64,000 nt of DNA from Adiantum capillus-veneris (taxonomy: Eukaryota > Streptophyta > Polypodiopsida > Polypodiales > Pteridaceae), in the NCBI GenBank assembly GCA_014529385.2, contig CM043944.1, forward strand, positions 173,850,240 to 173,914,239. Reading direction: 5' to 3'. The notes beneath the pieces were generated by a model that had not been told where the DNA came from, made no database searches, and worked only from the letters and a program-made list of their open reading frames with translations. Shown piece by piece: positions 23,796 to 35,400 of this stretch. Made by a program: the position numbers and the translations under genes. How positions within the stretch are numbered: the first letter of the stretch is position 1; the number at the start of each line of letters is the position of its first letter.

Positions 23796-26700
23796 CCGCC
23801 CTATCCCAGGCGCCATACACAATACCTCATCAAAAAGATGAGTTAAAAAGTCTTTAGCATAGAAGTGCCAAGTTGGAGTGTCCTTGAAGAGGGTAGAAAT
23901 GTTTGTACTAATACAATATCTAATATCATCCTCAAGAAAGACATTACTCCTGTAGGAGTTTTAAGGCTTTGTCAGCCAGTTTGAAAAAGTATGGTTGTCA
24001 TTGAGTAGTCTTTTAGACGATATCTGCTATGCTTGTCCTCATGGTCCCAAAAAGTCCTCATATGTGTAATACATAGCATGTTCTTGTAATCATCAAAATC
24101 AACTTACTTAAGCATGGGTGAGTAGAATTGGATTATCCTGCTACTTAAAATGACTGAGCCAAAAGACTACAATAGTTGTGAGTAGGAATCCAATCTATAG
24201 TCCAGAAGAGACCACCTAACACCTGTCAACCAGAAAAGGAATTATAGACAGTGGGTCACTCTAAGCCTAAAGATAAGAAATATCCAAAGCTAGCGTCCCG
24301 ACCCACCCAGTTTCCTTGGAGGGCCTGGTGTTTAGGTGTGTGTGTGTGTGTGTGTATAGTTGTTTTAATTTTAATAAATACACATCAAGGAACAAGACAT
24401 TCAAAAGACGACTGCCTAACGATGTCTAGGCAAAGATTAGTACAAAAACAACTCATTCTTTGATTCATAACTGTACAACATAATAAGAATGAAGTATCAT
24501 TCCAAATGAGTTTATACAAAGGTATCACAACTATCCCAGTTTAATCATCATGTGTTTTCAAAGTCAGACTGCGACAAGCTAAACCTTTTTAAGGCAAGAT
24601 AGAATTCTCACCTGCATCCATATAGTCAAGACAATAGATATGTTAGACTTGGCTACGTATGGCAGGCTTCAAAGAACCTATCAGTTGTTATCCATGTCAA
24701 ACTTAAGAATTATTAGACTAGCTATTGTCCTATACAAAGTAAACCTACAAGAATTGCTTCATATGTTAAAAAGGTTCTTCTTTATAATAAGCATTTACTG
24801 TGAGAGGAAGTCGACTACTCCATATCATCGTATGTATTTTCTTTATTATTTAAAACATTGTATGAAAAAACCCAAGTTTAGATCAACCAGCAAGAACCTG
24901 AGTATAGATGAGTAATCTTTTAATTGTGCAACAGGCCTCCTCACCTATCAACACCCATTTAAGTACCACATAGAGATTTTCTTTGGTAATTGAAAAGATC
25001 ATTGCTAGATCAAAAAAAAAAAAAAGAAGGGTAACAATTCTAGATATCAAGTCAAAAAAAGAATACAGTAGTCAAAGAAGCCAGGCCAGTAAAAAAGTGA
25101 TATGAGCCAGCAATTTATCAGCAAAGTCAGCACACTAGAAGTGAAAGTTTTGTTAAGCCAACATGACAATGAATAAAGCCAAAATCACCAGCAATCCAAA
25201 TCAGATAGAACCAGGTCATGAGGAAAGAATCAGGTCCCAACAAAAAGACCAGACCAGTAAAACAGCCAGAGACCAGGATTAGAAGTCCAAAAAAAGTTCA
25301 TTTGTAGAGACCAGGTTTAAAAGACCAGAAAACTGAACTGTAGACCAGAACTCTCATCAATACATAGCCAGCTAAGGAAACCTACTACTGAAGTACATAT
25401 ATAGATCAAATCACGGTGAGCATGATGATACCTTGAGCCCCTTGAGACCCCTAGCAAGGGAGAATATGGTTCCCAAAAAAACGAGCCCCGATTTAGGCCA
25501 GCCAACAAGAACCAGAGGTTAATGAGTAATTTCCTAATCTGCAACAGGCATGTTTACCCATCAGCACACACTAAGTACCATAACAAAATCAATCTTGGTA
25601 CCAAAGTAGTAGTTGGATTTAACTGCCTAGGGAAGTTTCAACCAGAGCCCCAAAAAGTGGAGCAAGTTTTTTATGGTAGAATTACACACAATTTACCCTT
25701 ATTCCGTGCCCAAGTGATCCATCAAAGTTTTAGATAGTATATCCTCCATCTCAGTGAGCAGGCCAGCAGGCGGTAGGTAAATCAAAGCAACCAAGCACCC
25801 CCACCTCAGTAGAGAGATTAAGCCAAATACCAATAGATAGTCATGGTATTTATCTGCAAACTGTATGTATCATAACCAGATAAAACAACTGTAATCTTCC
25901 AAACTCAGATTTCGGCAGCATAACCAGCAATGCCACCAGGCTTTCAACACCAAACTCACCATAAGTGTCAAGTTAATGCAAAAAAACCCCAATTTTTCAT
26001 AAGTTTCCATGATAAGCCACTACTTCAGAGAGTAAAAATGAGCAGGACTGAAGCCCTCACAAAAAACCAGTTAATTTTCAAGTCAAAAAGACTAGCAGCA
26101 TTTCAAAAGCTTCTTGTACTGTATCCAAGCTTTAGTTTACCCATTGCCCTAGAACAAGGCCCTTCTCACAAAATACTGCCAAAGTTTAGCCAGTATTAGG
26201 AATTAATCTCATCAGTCAGATTATAGCTAGTAATCGATTCTTTTGTAAGTCAGAACAATTTCCTTCATATTACCATAATGCAACCCGATTAGGTAGTAAA
26301 AGAAACCCGATTATTATCCATATGTATGTCAAACTTGATGCCATTTGTTAATACATCAGAAAACAAACCAGAGGATGTATGAAATCAGTACCATGTAAGA
26401 AGCACCAGGATACTTACTGAAGGAATATGAACTATCACATAATATCCCAGAATAACAAGCGGTGATTAGCACAGTCAGAACAGTTTCCCCATATAGCACA
26501 TTTAGGTATTAAAACATCCCGATCAGTAACCATATGTCTATTAGAATTGATGCCACTTTATACTAAAGCAACAAAAACTAGAGTAAATATGTAATCAGTA
26601 CCAGGCAAGAAACAAAAAAACCTTCTGTTGATGTGCAAATATCAGTAATTAGGTTATCCTAAGGTGAAACAATCTGTTATAATCACCCAATAGAACAAGG

Positions 26701-27147
26701 AACTAAGCATTTGAGATTTTGAGTATCAAAATTATCTAACCTGTGAGCAAGAGTACTCCCTAAAATTTCTCCAACAAGCTAAGGGAGACCAAGTCTAAAT
26801 GAATGGAAGAACCCCTCACCTTATTATAGGAGTTAGAGAAGTATGATAGTAGTCATCGCAGTAAGCCAGGTACGGCCACACTCTGCAAGCTTTGCAATCT
26901 TCATCGGGATCGTGAGCGGGCACTGAAGAGGAGGAGATTTTATGAAAAAGCACGGCTACAAGCCTCGCCGGGATGCCAACATCATCAGAAGGGGAAGAGG
27001 ATCGGTGGCGACAGATACTGCATAGGATTCAACCCGGTGGTTTAAGCTGGGAGATGCCATATAGACACCAAATAGGGTAGGGTTATTTCCACAAGGGTCT
27101 ATTCCCATAGGGTATGGGTATTTCCACAAGGGGCTACCCCCACCAAG
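23794..27147. other. Interior of the direct-repeat pair: no coding content seen
   Basis: AT-rich sequence with no RT, gag or transposase motif. It has internal direct repeats: about 24885-24975 resembles 25498-25590 (AACAAGAACC...GAGTAAT...GCAACAGGC), and about 26215-26420 resembles 26455-26625 (CAGAACA(A/G)TTTCC... CCCGAT... ATATGT). A GC-richer patch at 26820-27028 has an open minus-strand frame without ATG and might be an exon (see findings). A non-autonomous LTR element is possible. Confidence 0.5.
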
Positions 27148-27507
27148 TATGGGGCCAAAAAATATGTTTTAAGCAACCTTGGTAAGAGTTATATTTAGGG
27201 GCTTTTACCATAAGGTACCCAAAAATGGGTGCCGGAATTTTTTAACTAAAAAATTATTTATGGTGGATAGCTCCATTTAACCACGTTAATCTGTATAGTA
27301 AAGCAACAGGTAATCTCTCAAAAGGTAACAACTCAAGTTTTAACTCGAGTGTATATAGTTGGATGACATTCTTACTAGCCGGATATAGTGATTCAAAGCA
27401 TAGTCAAAGACACCCTCCAGATGAGGTGCTACAGCAACAACAGCCCGATGTAGTGCCAAACCAAGAGTTATTTAAAGGAGCCATAGTAAAATACATTGCC
27501 AAAAGGC
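27148..27507 (+). repeat. ~360-bp direct repeat, copy 2 (LTR-like)
   Basis: Second copy of 23304-23663. Preceded by a small direct repeat of ATTTCCACAAGGG (about 27088 and 27119). No convincing polypurine tract. Confidence 0.9.
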
Positions 27508-27552
27508 GTGTGTGTGTGTAGTTGAATGCAATAGTTATTGATAGATGAAGTG

Positions 27553-27710
<158 letters not shown>

Positions 27711-27939
27711 AAAGAAGAGTGCGTGCAAGTGAAACTCCTAGATAAGAGTGCTACACAGGCACGGGGGGGGGAGAGAGGTGAGAGAAGAGAAGAAGGACAT
27801 AGAGAACTGGGTGTAATCTCCCCTATGTAAGAGTGATAATATTCTTCTTCCATGTATTTATTTATAGATTTCTTGAATGCTCAAAATGATTACAAATTGT
27901 CCACCCGGACATAAGAGCTCTTTAATTACAAGATACCCA

Positions 27940-28430
27940 TAAACTTGCTATCCTTTGGCGTAGTCCATATATCAAGCAAGATTTTCCCACGTATCATGTG
28001 CAATAAATGAATATTTCTTAAATTTCATTACAAGATTGACACTTGCAAGCTATCCATCCATCTTTGGATGGCTGGCAATATATGGTATTGATTTGCGTAT
28101 CCCAACCATTTACAGACAGTCTTTCAGAAATGATTGGTAAACATGGGTCCACTATTACTCACAAAATTGCAGGGCAATCCATATAATCTATACAAATTTT
28201 GAACAATCCACTTGGTTAAAGAGTCTAATTGATTGGAATAAACTTACAAAGTTTAGACAATCTATCTACAAGCACCCATACCGAGCCATCACCTCATGTG
28301 GTGGCTGGTAGACCCACAATAAATCCCATAGAGGTGTTGCACTTTGGTACGAAAAGCTTCATAAGCTATCAAATTCATGAATTTTCATGCCGCTCCAAAT
28401 ATGCCTTTGCTAAATACTAGGGGCCATAAC
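27940..28430 (-). pseudogene. Ty3/gypsy integrase core relic
   Basis: Minus-strand fragments keep the order of a Gypsy integrase: GSVWVLVDRLSKLCKFIPIN, then LYGLPCNFVSNSGPMFTNHFW and a degraded LPAIQRWMDSLQV where intact families read HPQTDGQTERVN. The second catalytic Asp position (SDRDP) reads SNSGP, so the active site is lost. Frames shift at least twice. Integrase would insert the element cDNA in the nucleus; this copy is dead. It may belong with the minus-strand LTR at 34073-34585, now separated by Copia-3, but that link is inference. Confidence 0.7.
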
Positions 28431-28582
28431 ACCTAGTGTGCATGCACTTAACAAAACCTTATCCGAACTTGCATTTTCATGACTATAATTGCCAATGCTT
28501 ATGGAGGATGTTATGCTCATAGCACGCATGGAAGAGAAGGGAATAATATGTGTAAATAGATCTTATTAAAAGAAACTAAATA

Positions 28583-28713
28583 CTTCCCACCACAAATTCT
28601 TGAAAGCCTTGCTAAATTATTTGGACCATAATAGAATGCAAAAAATACTTCCCACCGCAATTACTTGAAAGCCCTGCTAAAATATTTGGACCATAGTAGA
28701 CTGTGAAAAATAA
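28583..28713. repeat. ~66-bp tandem duplication
   Basis: TTCCCACC(A/G)CAA...TTTGGACCATA occurs at 28583-28648 and 28649-28713 with several substitutions. Confidence 0.9.
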
Positions 28714-29407
28714 AGCACATCTAGGTAAAAACAATGAAAGATTTTCATTAATAGGACATAGCCTTGCTATATACGTAAAAAACCATCCATTAATATTGTT
28801 TAATAGTACTTGTAACTTTAACAATTCTTACTAGATATCCAAAAACATTTGGCCATTTACATTGTTCCTGATACTATGTGCTCAAAATGGCATGATAAAC
28901 GAATATGATCACTACCTATAGGGACTCTATCCATGACACATAATTGAGGAAACAGGTGCTAGTTTCAATCCCAAAAACCCATATTCTCCACATGTGGAAG
29001 ATGTTTCATATATTGATATCAAGGAATATGACATCCATCAAATACAAGATGTACTTGTCTGTGGAGGTAGCTAGAAATTGGTACAATACCCAATGCTCAC
29101 AAGCTCTACAAGATGCCTAGCGGCAGCTAGAGCTCCAAAACATAAAAGAGTTTCAATAGATACATAAGTTTCAATCCCCAAAAAGGGATTAATGGGTCCT
29201 ATTCATAGGCATCCTTATGGGGGTCTAGCTAGTTGCACAATCACACAGTGTTAGGTAACTGCCGTCGATAACTCTGCCAAGTATATCATCCAGGTAAACC
29301 CCCTACGCAAGATATTTCTTGAGTCGGTTCTATAATGGTGGTGCAGGAGTGGAGTCGCTGGCATGCTTGTTTAATCATCTATGCACACACATTTCTTCTT
29401 TGATACA
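28714..29407. other. No recognisable gene
   Basis: Short frames only. This is the left flank of Copia-3 and probably part of the older Gypsy relic. Confidence 0.35.
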
Positions 29408-29619
29408 TGTTGTGGTAAAGGCGGCATGTGCCTTGCCTCGTCAAGACGGACATCTAGTGACCGCCATCCACTAATCTCGTTGACCTACTCACTTATTCTT
29501 TATATACATAAAGGAATAAGGAATGAGTACTTGTTGCCACTTTGCTCCACCCTACACAACGTTTTTTCTCTCCTCTTTCCTTGTCCCTTCCCAGACACAT
29601 GCATTGTGCACCTACAACA
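29408..29619 (+). repeat. Copia-3 5' LTR
   Basis: 212 bp, TG...CA. Shares GACCTACTCACTTATT and TATATACATAAAGG(A/G)ATAAG with the 3' LTR; divergence is clearly greater than for Copia-1, so it is older. Confidence 0.92.
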
Positions 29620-29634
29620 ATTGGTGTCAAAGCA
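29620..29634 (+). promoter_or_regulatory. Copia-3 primer binding site
   Basis: ATTGGTGTCAAAGCA, a mutated tRNA-Met complement, adjoins the 5' LTR. Confidence 0.8.
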
Positions 29635-30327
29635 TATGTGTAGGCCCTTCTTTTTCTTTGCGGCGTTTTGAGGGCGTTATCCTTTTCCCGACGAGCTCTA
29701 GAGTCGCTTCTTTGCAATAGCCCAAAGCTTCCATGATGGCAATGGAAGTGTAGTGAGGATTGGTGAGGAAGGAACCTAGCTCGTACCACAAGCTCACGCG
29801 TCGATGGCAACACATTTTATCAATGGTGTGTGCATGCAATCTTGTAGGAGAGTGAGAACTCAGTGAGAATCTCTCTATGAGCTTGAGAAAGCTTGGAGCA
29901 AAGCTTTGAGGAGTGAAAATTTGAAGAATGCGGACAAAAGTTGAATGGGATTTTTTTTTTAAAGCATGGAAAATCAAAATCCTTGCAAACAAGGAGAGCA
30001 ATGCAATTTGAGGAGGGGAAATCATAGGGTGCAAGGCATCGTTGAATTTTAATTCAAGGAAAGCATTCCACTGCAAAAGGGTAGCATAGGGAGATTTGAT
30101 GCCTTTTAGAGGTGAGGTTGAAATGAACCTTAGCATTGCAAAGCAAATGAGTTAAAGCTCAACAAGCAACATTTCCACTAAAAGCAAGTAACACCGGAGG
30201 ATCTTGAAGCAAGAAAAAGGGAAAATTAACAGTAGTGGAAATTTTGACAAGGTAGTGCTAGCAGAGGGAGGTGCTTCTTAACATTGTAGGAAAGAGGAGG
30301 AGAAGGGAGCAAAGGACCTTGTGAGTA

Positions 30328-31110
30328 GTGAATGTACAACAAGGGAGAAGGGGGTGTGTGCATGTGCACACTCACGCGTGCACACACACACATGCTCTTG
30401 GGTTCAATTTCGACATTGATGAGCCCACTCTATCTAGTCGGCAACTCCAATTTTTGACATCTGGCCATCAATATCGGATTTTTTGGCTTCTTTTTTCTCT
30501 TCTCGACACTCAGAGCTTTGACATCGGTGTTCAGCTTCCTACCTCGACAGCACATGTAGAGAGTGAGAGCAAGAGAAAGCAACAACATAGCTTTGACTTT
30601 CGGCTTCTTAGCAAGCTAGCTAGCAAGATTCCGTCCGGTGGTGGAAGACGACATCGACATCTTCTTCCCTGCTTTGACATTTTGAGAGTGAGAGAAATTT
30701 GTCTGGATCTCCTCTGGCATAGCCTTGCCATTGATTTCCTTCCTCCGGCATAGCCTCAACTTTGCCATGCTCTCCCCATTATGGCCTCTTAACTTTGACA
30801 AAGAGAGATAGAGAGGAGCTTCGGCTCTTGCCTCATATCCCGACCCCAACGGACGGATTTTGACATTCAGCCATCGACATGAGAGAGCTGCAGGCATCCC
30901 GACATCTAGTTCTCTAGCATACACTTGCTCTCAGTCTTGACATCTTGTTGACCATCGGCTTTGCTTCAGATTCTCGAGTAAAAGAAATTAGATTTTCCAA
31001 TGTAGCTTTGCCATTGACTGGCCTATCTGGGCTTACCTTCGACCACCTTCATCATTGACAGCTCCAGACAACCTTAATTGAGGAGAGCACATCCATAGCT
31101 CTTCTTGGGT
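30328..31110. other. Copia-3 interior: TTTGACATC-rich non-coding segment
   Basis: Between the leader and the gag knuckle lies a segment with recurrent TTTGACAT/TCGACAT words and CTTTGCCAT variants (about 15 occurrences by eye). It has no domain-bearing frame. It may be a foreign insertion or a degenerate minisatellite. Confidence 0.45.
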
Positions 31111-32264
31111 CTCTTGAGAAAGAATTTTCCTGAGCACCCTGCTTAGAGGTGAAGAGCCATCGCCGAAAACACAAGTGGAGAATATTGGAGTTTTGATGGA
31201 GGTTTTCTCCTTATAGGTCATGTTTTCTAGTGCAGATTATGATGCACAAGTTATGTGCTCATGTATGAATATGTGGGTTACTTCAGAGAGTTTTCTAGCA
31301 TGGTTTTGTGTGGTTTTTTCTATGTATGCATAAGTGGATATTGAGTGAGCTAGTTATAGCTCGAAGGTGGTAGATTCACAAGTTTACAAGGTTTTTAAAA
31401 TATACAGTTGTCCACAAAGTCGACCGTATAGGAGTGAGCTAGATTGCCAAGCTTTTGGGCACTTTATGTATGCCATATGTGAATTTTCTATTGAGACAGT
31501 GAGTACCCATTTATGGTCTACGTGGTTTTGGTGAGATTTTGCTAAAATTTCAAGGGAAACTCTGTCCATTTTTCCCTAGATTCTTGCCATGCTTTCTGCA
31601 TATCTATAGCTAACTCTTTGATGCTTTAGTGGTCGAGATTTACTCCTACTTTGACAGTGATTGAGTTTTGACTCTCACTTTGATAGAATTTGTCAATTTT
31701 AGACACAGATTGGTGTTCTTTGTACTCACTCTTACATGAGTAAGGTTTACATATGCTCATGTGGCTACAGGTTATACGTAGCTAGCTGATTGGTTCTACA
31801 AGTTACAAGTACAAGCTACTTGCACTTGTCAGATTGTGCATGCATTTTTGTGGGATGCATATTGATCGTTGCGTTTTCTCTTTACTTGCACATATGGTTA
31901 TGCATTTTTTGCTCTTTGAAGCGTTGTTTATCCCCGCATTATTTATGCATTGACTTTTCTTGGTTTAGAGCAAAGGTTGGACATTACTAATATACATTGC
32001 TTTGGTAGAGCTACATTGTGCATACGCAAGCATCGAATCGATGTAGAAGTTGAGTGATCTCCCACTTTGTTTCCATTTTGGCATGGTTTATGGTTGAGAT
32101 TTTGCTCACTTTAAAAAGGAGACTTTGTCAGATTTTTCATAGGATTTCTCACCATAGTTTTGGTTCCTTGACATAAATTTAGTAGATATGGGTGACATTT
32201 TAAAGTCTGCAGGCCCATGAATGAGGCCTAGGCATGACTCGTGAGAGACAAAGGTCTCGTTCAT

Positions 32265-32310
32265 GCCAATACGTGCGCTGTTGGCATTGTGGTCACACAA
32301 GGCACATTAG
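32265..32310 (+). pseudogene. Copia-3 gag CCHC knuckle remnant
   Basis: Translation near 32270 gives VRCWHCGHTRHIRRH: Cys-x2-Cys-x4-His with the last Cys lost. It is the only recognisable remnant of gag in this element. Confidence 0.6.
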
Positions 32311-32419
32311 GCGTCATTGATTTTGACGTATGAGGCACCAAAAAACAATGTATGTGAGATGCATATGTGGTTTTGACACATGCTAGAGAGATGGCTTGGT
32401 ATGCCAGTGATGGTGATGT

Positions 32420-32700
32420 TAAATTTCTTCCCCATTGGCTGCTAGATGAGGGTGCGATTTTCCACGTCACACCACATCATGAATGGTTTAGCACTTTCTC
32501 TAGTGGGAGATTTGGTCGTGTGCACTTGGCCAATGGTTTGGCATTTGACATTGCTGGTGTATGAGATGTTTGCTTGTCATTACCTATTGGTGCATCCTAT
32601 ACGCTACGCCATATGTTCCTCAATTGAGACGACAAACTTGATCTCACTGAGACTGACAGATTGTGGGTGTTAGATATTGCTTAGAGAGCAGTTGTTCCAA
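32420..32700 (+). pseudogene. Copia-3 aspartic protease relic
   Basis: Contains HWLLDEGAIFHVTPHHEWF followed by GRVHLANGLAFDIAGV and SLPIGASYTLRHMF. This is the Copia protease with the catalytic DSG changed to DEG. A stop after IAGV and frame changes follow. The protease would cut the gag-pol polyprotein inside the particle. Confidence 0.85.
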
Positions 32701-33159
32701 ATGCATTGCATATCACCAAAGTGGCTTGGTATATCCTATGCATGTATCTAAGGTACAAGGCAACATAGTCTCGACTTTGTTTGCTAGCATGCATTGAGTG
32801 AGAGACGAGACGTGTCTACTTCATGAGTGAGCTCCACTATGCACATAAGACAAAGTTTTTAGCTATGCAAGATATGTTGGTAGACTCTGTAGAGACATAT
32901 GTAGAGCAACGATGCTTTAATGAGACACAACAGGTGTCATAAGAGTCTGTGCAGACAGAGTTAGAGTGGATCTGCTCCCTAGAGACACATGCAAAGATGA
33001 TAAACATGGAGTTTTTTAATATGCTCATGTTAGAGGCTAATACGTTGATGCCCTAACACATAGTTCCACCTATCGATGAGAGGGACGCATCCATCCTAGT
33101 GTCGACAATGACACATCCATATGTCATGAGTAGTTGTGAGGATGGAGTGCACACAAATA

Positions 33160-33445
33160 GCACTGAGAAGGCTAGTACAACAAGGTTTGTGCAAGTTTTG
33201 TCAGCGTTCGGGCGTCTCATGTATGACCTATTAGTGTCGAGGCCCAACCTAGCAAGTGCAGTGGGTGCATTTGCAACAAGGATTGTGAGTTGTACGAATA
33301 CTGACATTAGCATGATGCATTGTGGAGCTATGTAGACCATACAGAGATGTATGCGGGATTTGCATACTGGCTCTAGCACATGCTTGCCTATCACTAGAGT
33401 CAATACGACTGCATGTAGATTGAGTGAGCGAGCCATTGCATGTCG
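33160..33445 (+). pseudogene. Copia-3 RT/RNase H linker relic
   Basis: Contains VLSAFGRLMYDLLVSRPNLA followed by AVGAFATRIVS, the conserved (Y)xSAVGSLMYAMxxTRPDIA...AVG block between RT and RNase H in Copia polyproteins. Upstream RT is gone and downstream RNase H is only traceable as scattered residues up to the 3' LTR. Confidence 0.75.
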
Positions 33446-33538
33446 ATTTGAGAGAGTGTTTTATCTATTTTCTTGTACCTACTAGTAGTTTAGCTAGTTG
33501 GAACCACTTATCAACACATTCGTCTTTAATTGGGAGGT

Positions 33539-33749
33539 TGTTGGGGTAAAGGATTCATGTGTCTTGCCCTAGGACACACGTCCCAGTGTCTGCCACCCAC
33601 TAACATCACTGACCTACTCACTTATTATTTTATATACATAAAGGGATAAGAAGTGAGTGCTTCTTGCCACTCTGCTCCACCCTGCACAACATGTCATCTC
33701 TCCTCTTCCCCTTCCCCTTCGTGCATGCATGCATTGCGCACCTACAACA
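33539..33749 (+). repeat. Copia-3 3' LTR
   Basis: 211 bp from TGTTGGGGTAAAGG to CACCTACAACA, preceded by the purine tract TTGGGAGGT. Confidence 0.92.
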
Positions 33750-34058
33750 TACAGAACATGCTTGAAGTAGCTACATCACTTCATCTTGCATCAAGCATTT
33801 GATAGTTTTCTTTCTTTAGGTTAGCGTAAACTTCCAATTTCGCCAATCGACATATTTAGTTGGCTGATGCGATGCTATACTACCATTATTGCATATAAAC
33901 AAAGATCAAAATGAGCCCGAATAAAATTTTTGATAGTCCAACAAGATAAGATGTCACATGAAGGTTATGTTGCCTTGTGAATGCTCAACAAAAATCACCT
34001 CAATCATAGAAGGTGATCTAGAAGGTTGCTGGCAATGATGCCCTCGATATGAAAGCGT
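33750..34058. other. Probable interior remnant of the minus-strand LTR element
   Basis: Short stretch between Copia-3 and the primer site of the minus-strand LTR. No domain is visible. Confidence 0.35.
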
Positions 34059-34072
34059 GCTTTGATACCAAT
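34059..34072 (-). promoter_or_regulatory. Primer binding site of the minus-strand LTR
   Basis: On the minus strand AATTGGTATCAAAGC directly follows the LTR end; it is a tRNA-Met-type site with one mismatch. Confidence 0.8.
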
Positions 34073-34585
34073 TGTTGGAAATACAACTTCATGAATGTAC
34101 ACAAAGATGAGAAGATAAAGGAGAAGCTCAAAAGCACACAACTTTCTTTTGTTCATAGAGATACAAAGTGAGTTTTTGGTATCAGTAAAAGGCAGATGCA
34201 AGCATGAAGAGATATACTCCAAGGTCTGGATCCGGCACACGCATACACACGCACAACCTAGAGAGCACACGCTGGAGATGGAGACACAAATTTTTTCTTC
34301 TTCTTCACTACTCGAAATGACAATAACTTCTACAAAAACTAAGTGGAAAACACAATATAATAAGAACCATGTACAATGGTCAATATAAAACCACTAGTGA
34401 GTGGGTTGGCAAGATAAGTGGCAATCACTCTTAATAGGTAGACCATGTCGATGTAGTCTAGTTATAGTACTACTGACAATGATTCTCGTGTCCGCTACCT
34501 CATGCCAATGATAACTGTAGGCGATGAGGCACCCCATACCATGTGTTGAGCTTGATATCTCCACAAAAGCTTTAGTATTCCAACA
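34073..34585 (-). repeat. LTR next to the host gene promoter (minus orientation)
   Basis: The ~513-bp segment starts TGTTGGAAATAC and ends GTATTCCAACA, so it has TG...CA ends with longer inverted termini. The adjoining primer site shows it is a 5' LTR of a minus-strand element whose interior is mostly lost. No second copy is in the window. It contains ACACGCATACACACGCACA. Confidence 0.75.
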
Positions 34586-34681
34586 TCCTCTTATGGTGTG
34601 TGGTTGTGTGTGAGCTCTAAAACTTCATCAATTGGCTTAGGCTTTCGAATGACTCACCAAATACGATGCATGTGATGTGTG

Positions 34682-34713
<32 letters not shown>

Positions 34714-34973
34714 GTCAATCTTGAGTTGAGAGTGATGCCGAGCCCAGATCTATTGCCCTCCTTCTTGCCCTTGCCATCCTCACTCGTAAATGTTAGGATC
34801 AAGGGGTTACTAAGTAGCAATGCGAGTGATGTACTTATCGGAGAAGATTACATACATGAGTGTGAGAGAGAGAGAGAGAGAGAGAGAGATTAATTTGTTT
34901 TGTGACCACCTAGTGCCTTCGAACTATGCATAGAGAGACGCGTCAGCGGCCACGTCCAGAGTAGCGAGCAGCA
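34586..34973 (+). promoter_or_regulatory. Promoter-proximal / 5'UTR region of the CPSF-A-like gene
   Basis: 388 bp between the LTR edge and the start codon. It has two GA tracts (34681-34708 and 34861-34888). GA/CT stretches near plant start sites are known targets of BBR/BPC (GAGA-binding) factors and common in 5'UTRs. No clear TATA box was recognised. The transcription start cannot be placed from sequence alone and may lie in the LTR. Confidence 0.5.
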
Positions 34974-35123
34974 ATGGCCGTGCGCGGCAGAGAATCCTCG
35001 GATCACGAAGACGCCAGCAGCTCATTCTACCTCGCCAAGTCTATTTTGAAAAGCAGCGTCGTTTTGCAGGCTGTGCATGGCCATATACGGTCTCCTACCA
35101 CGTTGGACATCGTGTTTGGCAAG
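34974..35123 (+). CDS. Exon 1 of CPSF-A/SF3B3/DDB1-superfamily gene (At3g11960 type)
   Basis: Fifty codons begin MAVRGRESSDHEDASSSFYL and end SPTTLDIVFGK at a GTTTGT donor, phase 0. The start ATG is the first in this frame, and a Ser/acidic leader followed by YLAKSILKSSVVLQAVHGHI matches my recollection of the N-terminus of Arabidopsis At3g11960-like proteins. These are large WD40-type beta-propeller proteins annotated as cleavage and polyadenylation specificity factor A-subunit family and related to SF3B3, DDB1 and CPSF160. Exact function in plants is not settled. Read-through past the donor stops after 11 codons. The next recognisable coding sequence is exon 2 at 63715. A short exon in between cannot be excluded, but the joined product needs none. 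Confidence 0.78.
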
Positions 35124-35188
35124 GTTTGTCTTTTTACTGCTTATGGAAGAGAGAGGTAGAAAGAACGAAATTAATTTTCCTTGTCGTC

Positions 35189-35189
<1 letters not shown>

Positions 35190-35282
<93 letters not shown>
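35190..35282. repeat. (CA)n(GA)n compound microsatellite in intron 1
   Basis: CA run 35190-35234 followed by GA run 35235-35282, starting 67 bp after the exon 1 donor. Confidence 0.97.
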
Positions 35283-35286
<4 letters not shown>

Positions 35287-35400
35287 TTCAGAGCTTGAGT
35301 CTTTAAGGTGCTGTTTCTGGGTTTTTCCTTTTGCGCAGCCAGTGTGAATGGCAGTTTGTTGTTTGTTGATTAGATTGGGCATCCACAATGGGTTCGTGAT

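Larger units (their letters stand above)
29408..33749 (+). mobile_element. Copia-3: LTR retrotransposon with defined ends, coding decayed
   Basis: Two ~212-bp LTRs (TGTTGTGGTAAAG...CACCTACAACA and TGTTGGGGTAAAG...CACCTACAACA) bound a 4.3 kb element. A primer site (ATTGGTGTCAAAGCA, 29620) follows the 5' LTR and the purine run GGGAGGT precedes the 3' LTR. TACA flanks both ends (29404-29407, 33750-33753), a probable target duplication. Gag knuckle, protease and RNase H motifs occur in Copia order, but integrase and RT were not found. The first 2.6 kb of the interior is non-coding. Confidence 0.9.

Noticed and set aside
30328-30924. Overlapping frames on both strands (141 and 102 aa) in Copia-3
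   Set aside because: No domain, no codon pattern, and they overlap antisense to each other inside a decayed retroelement.
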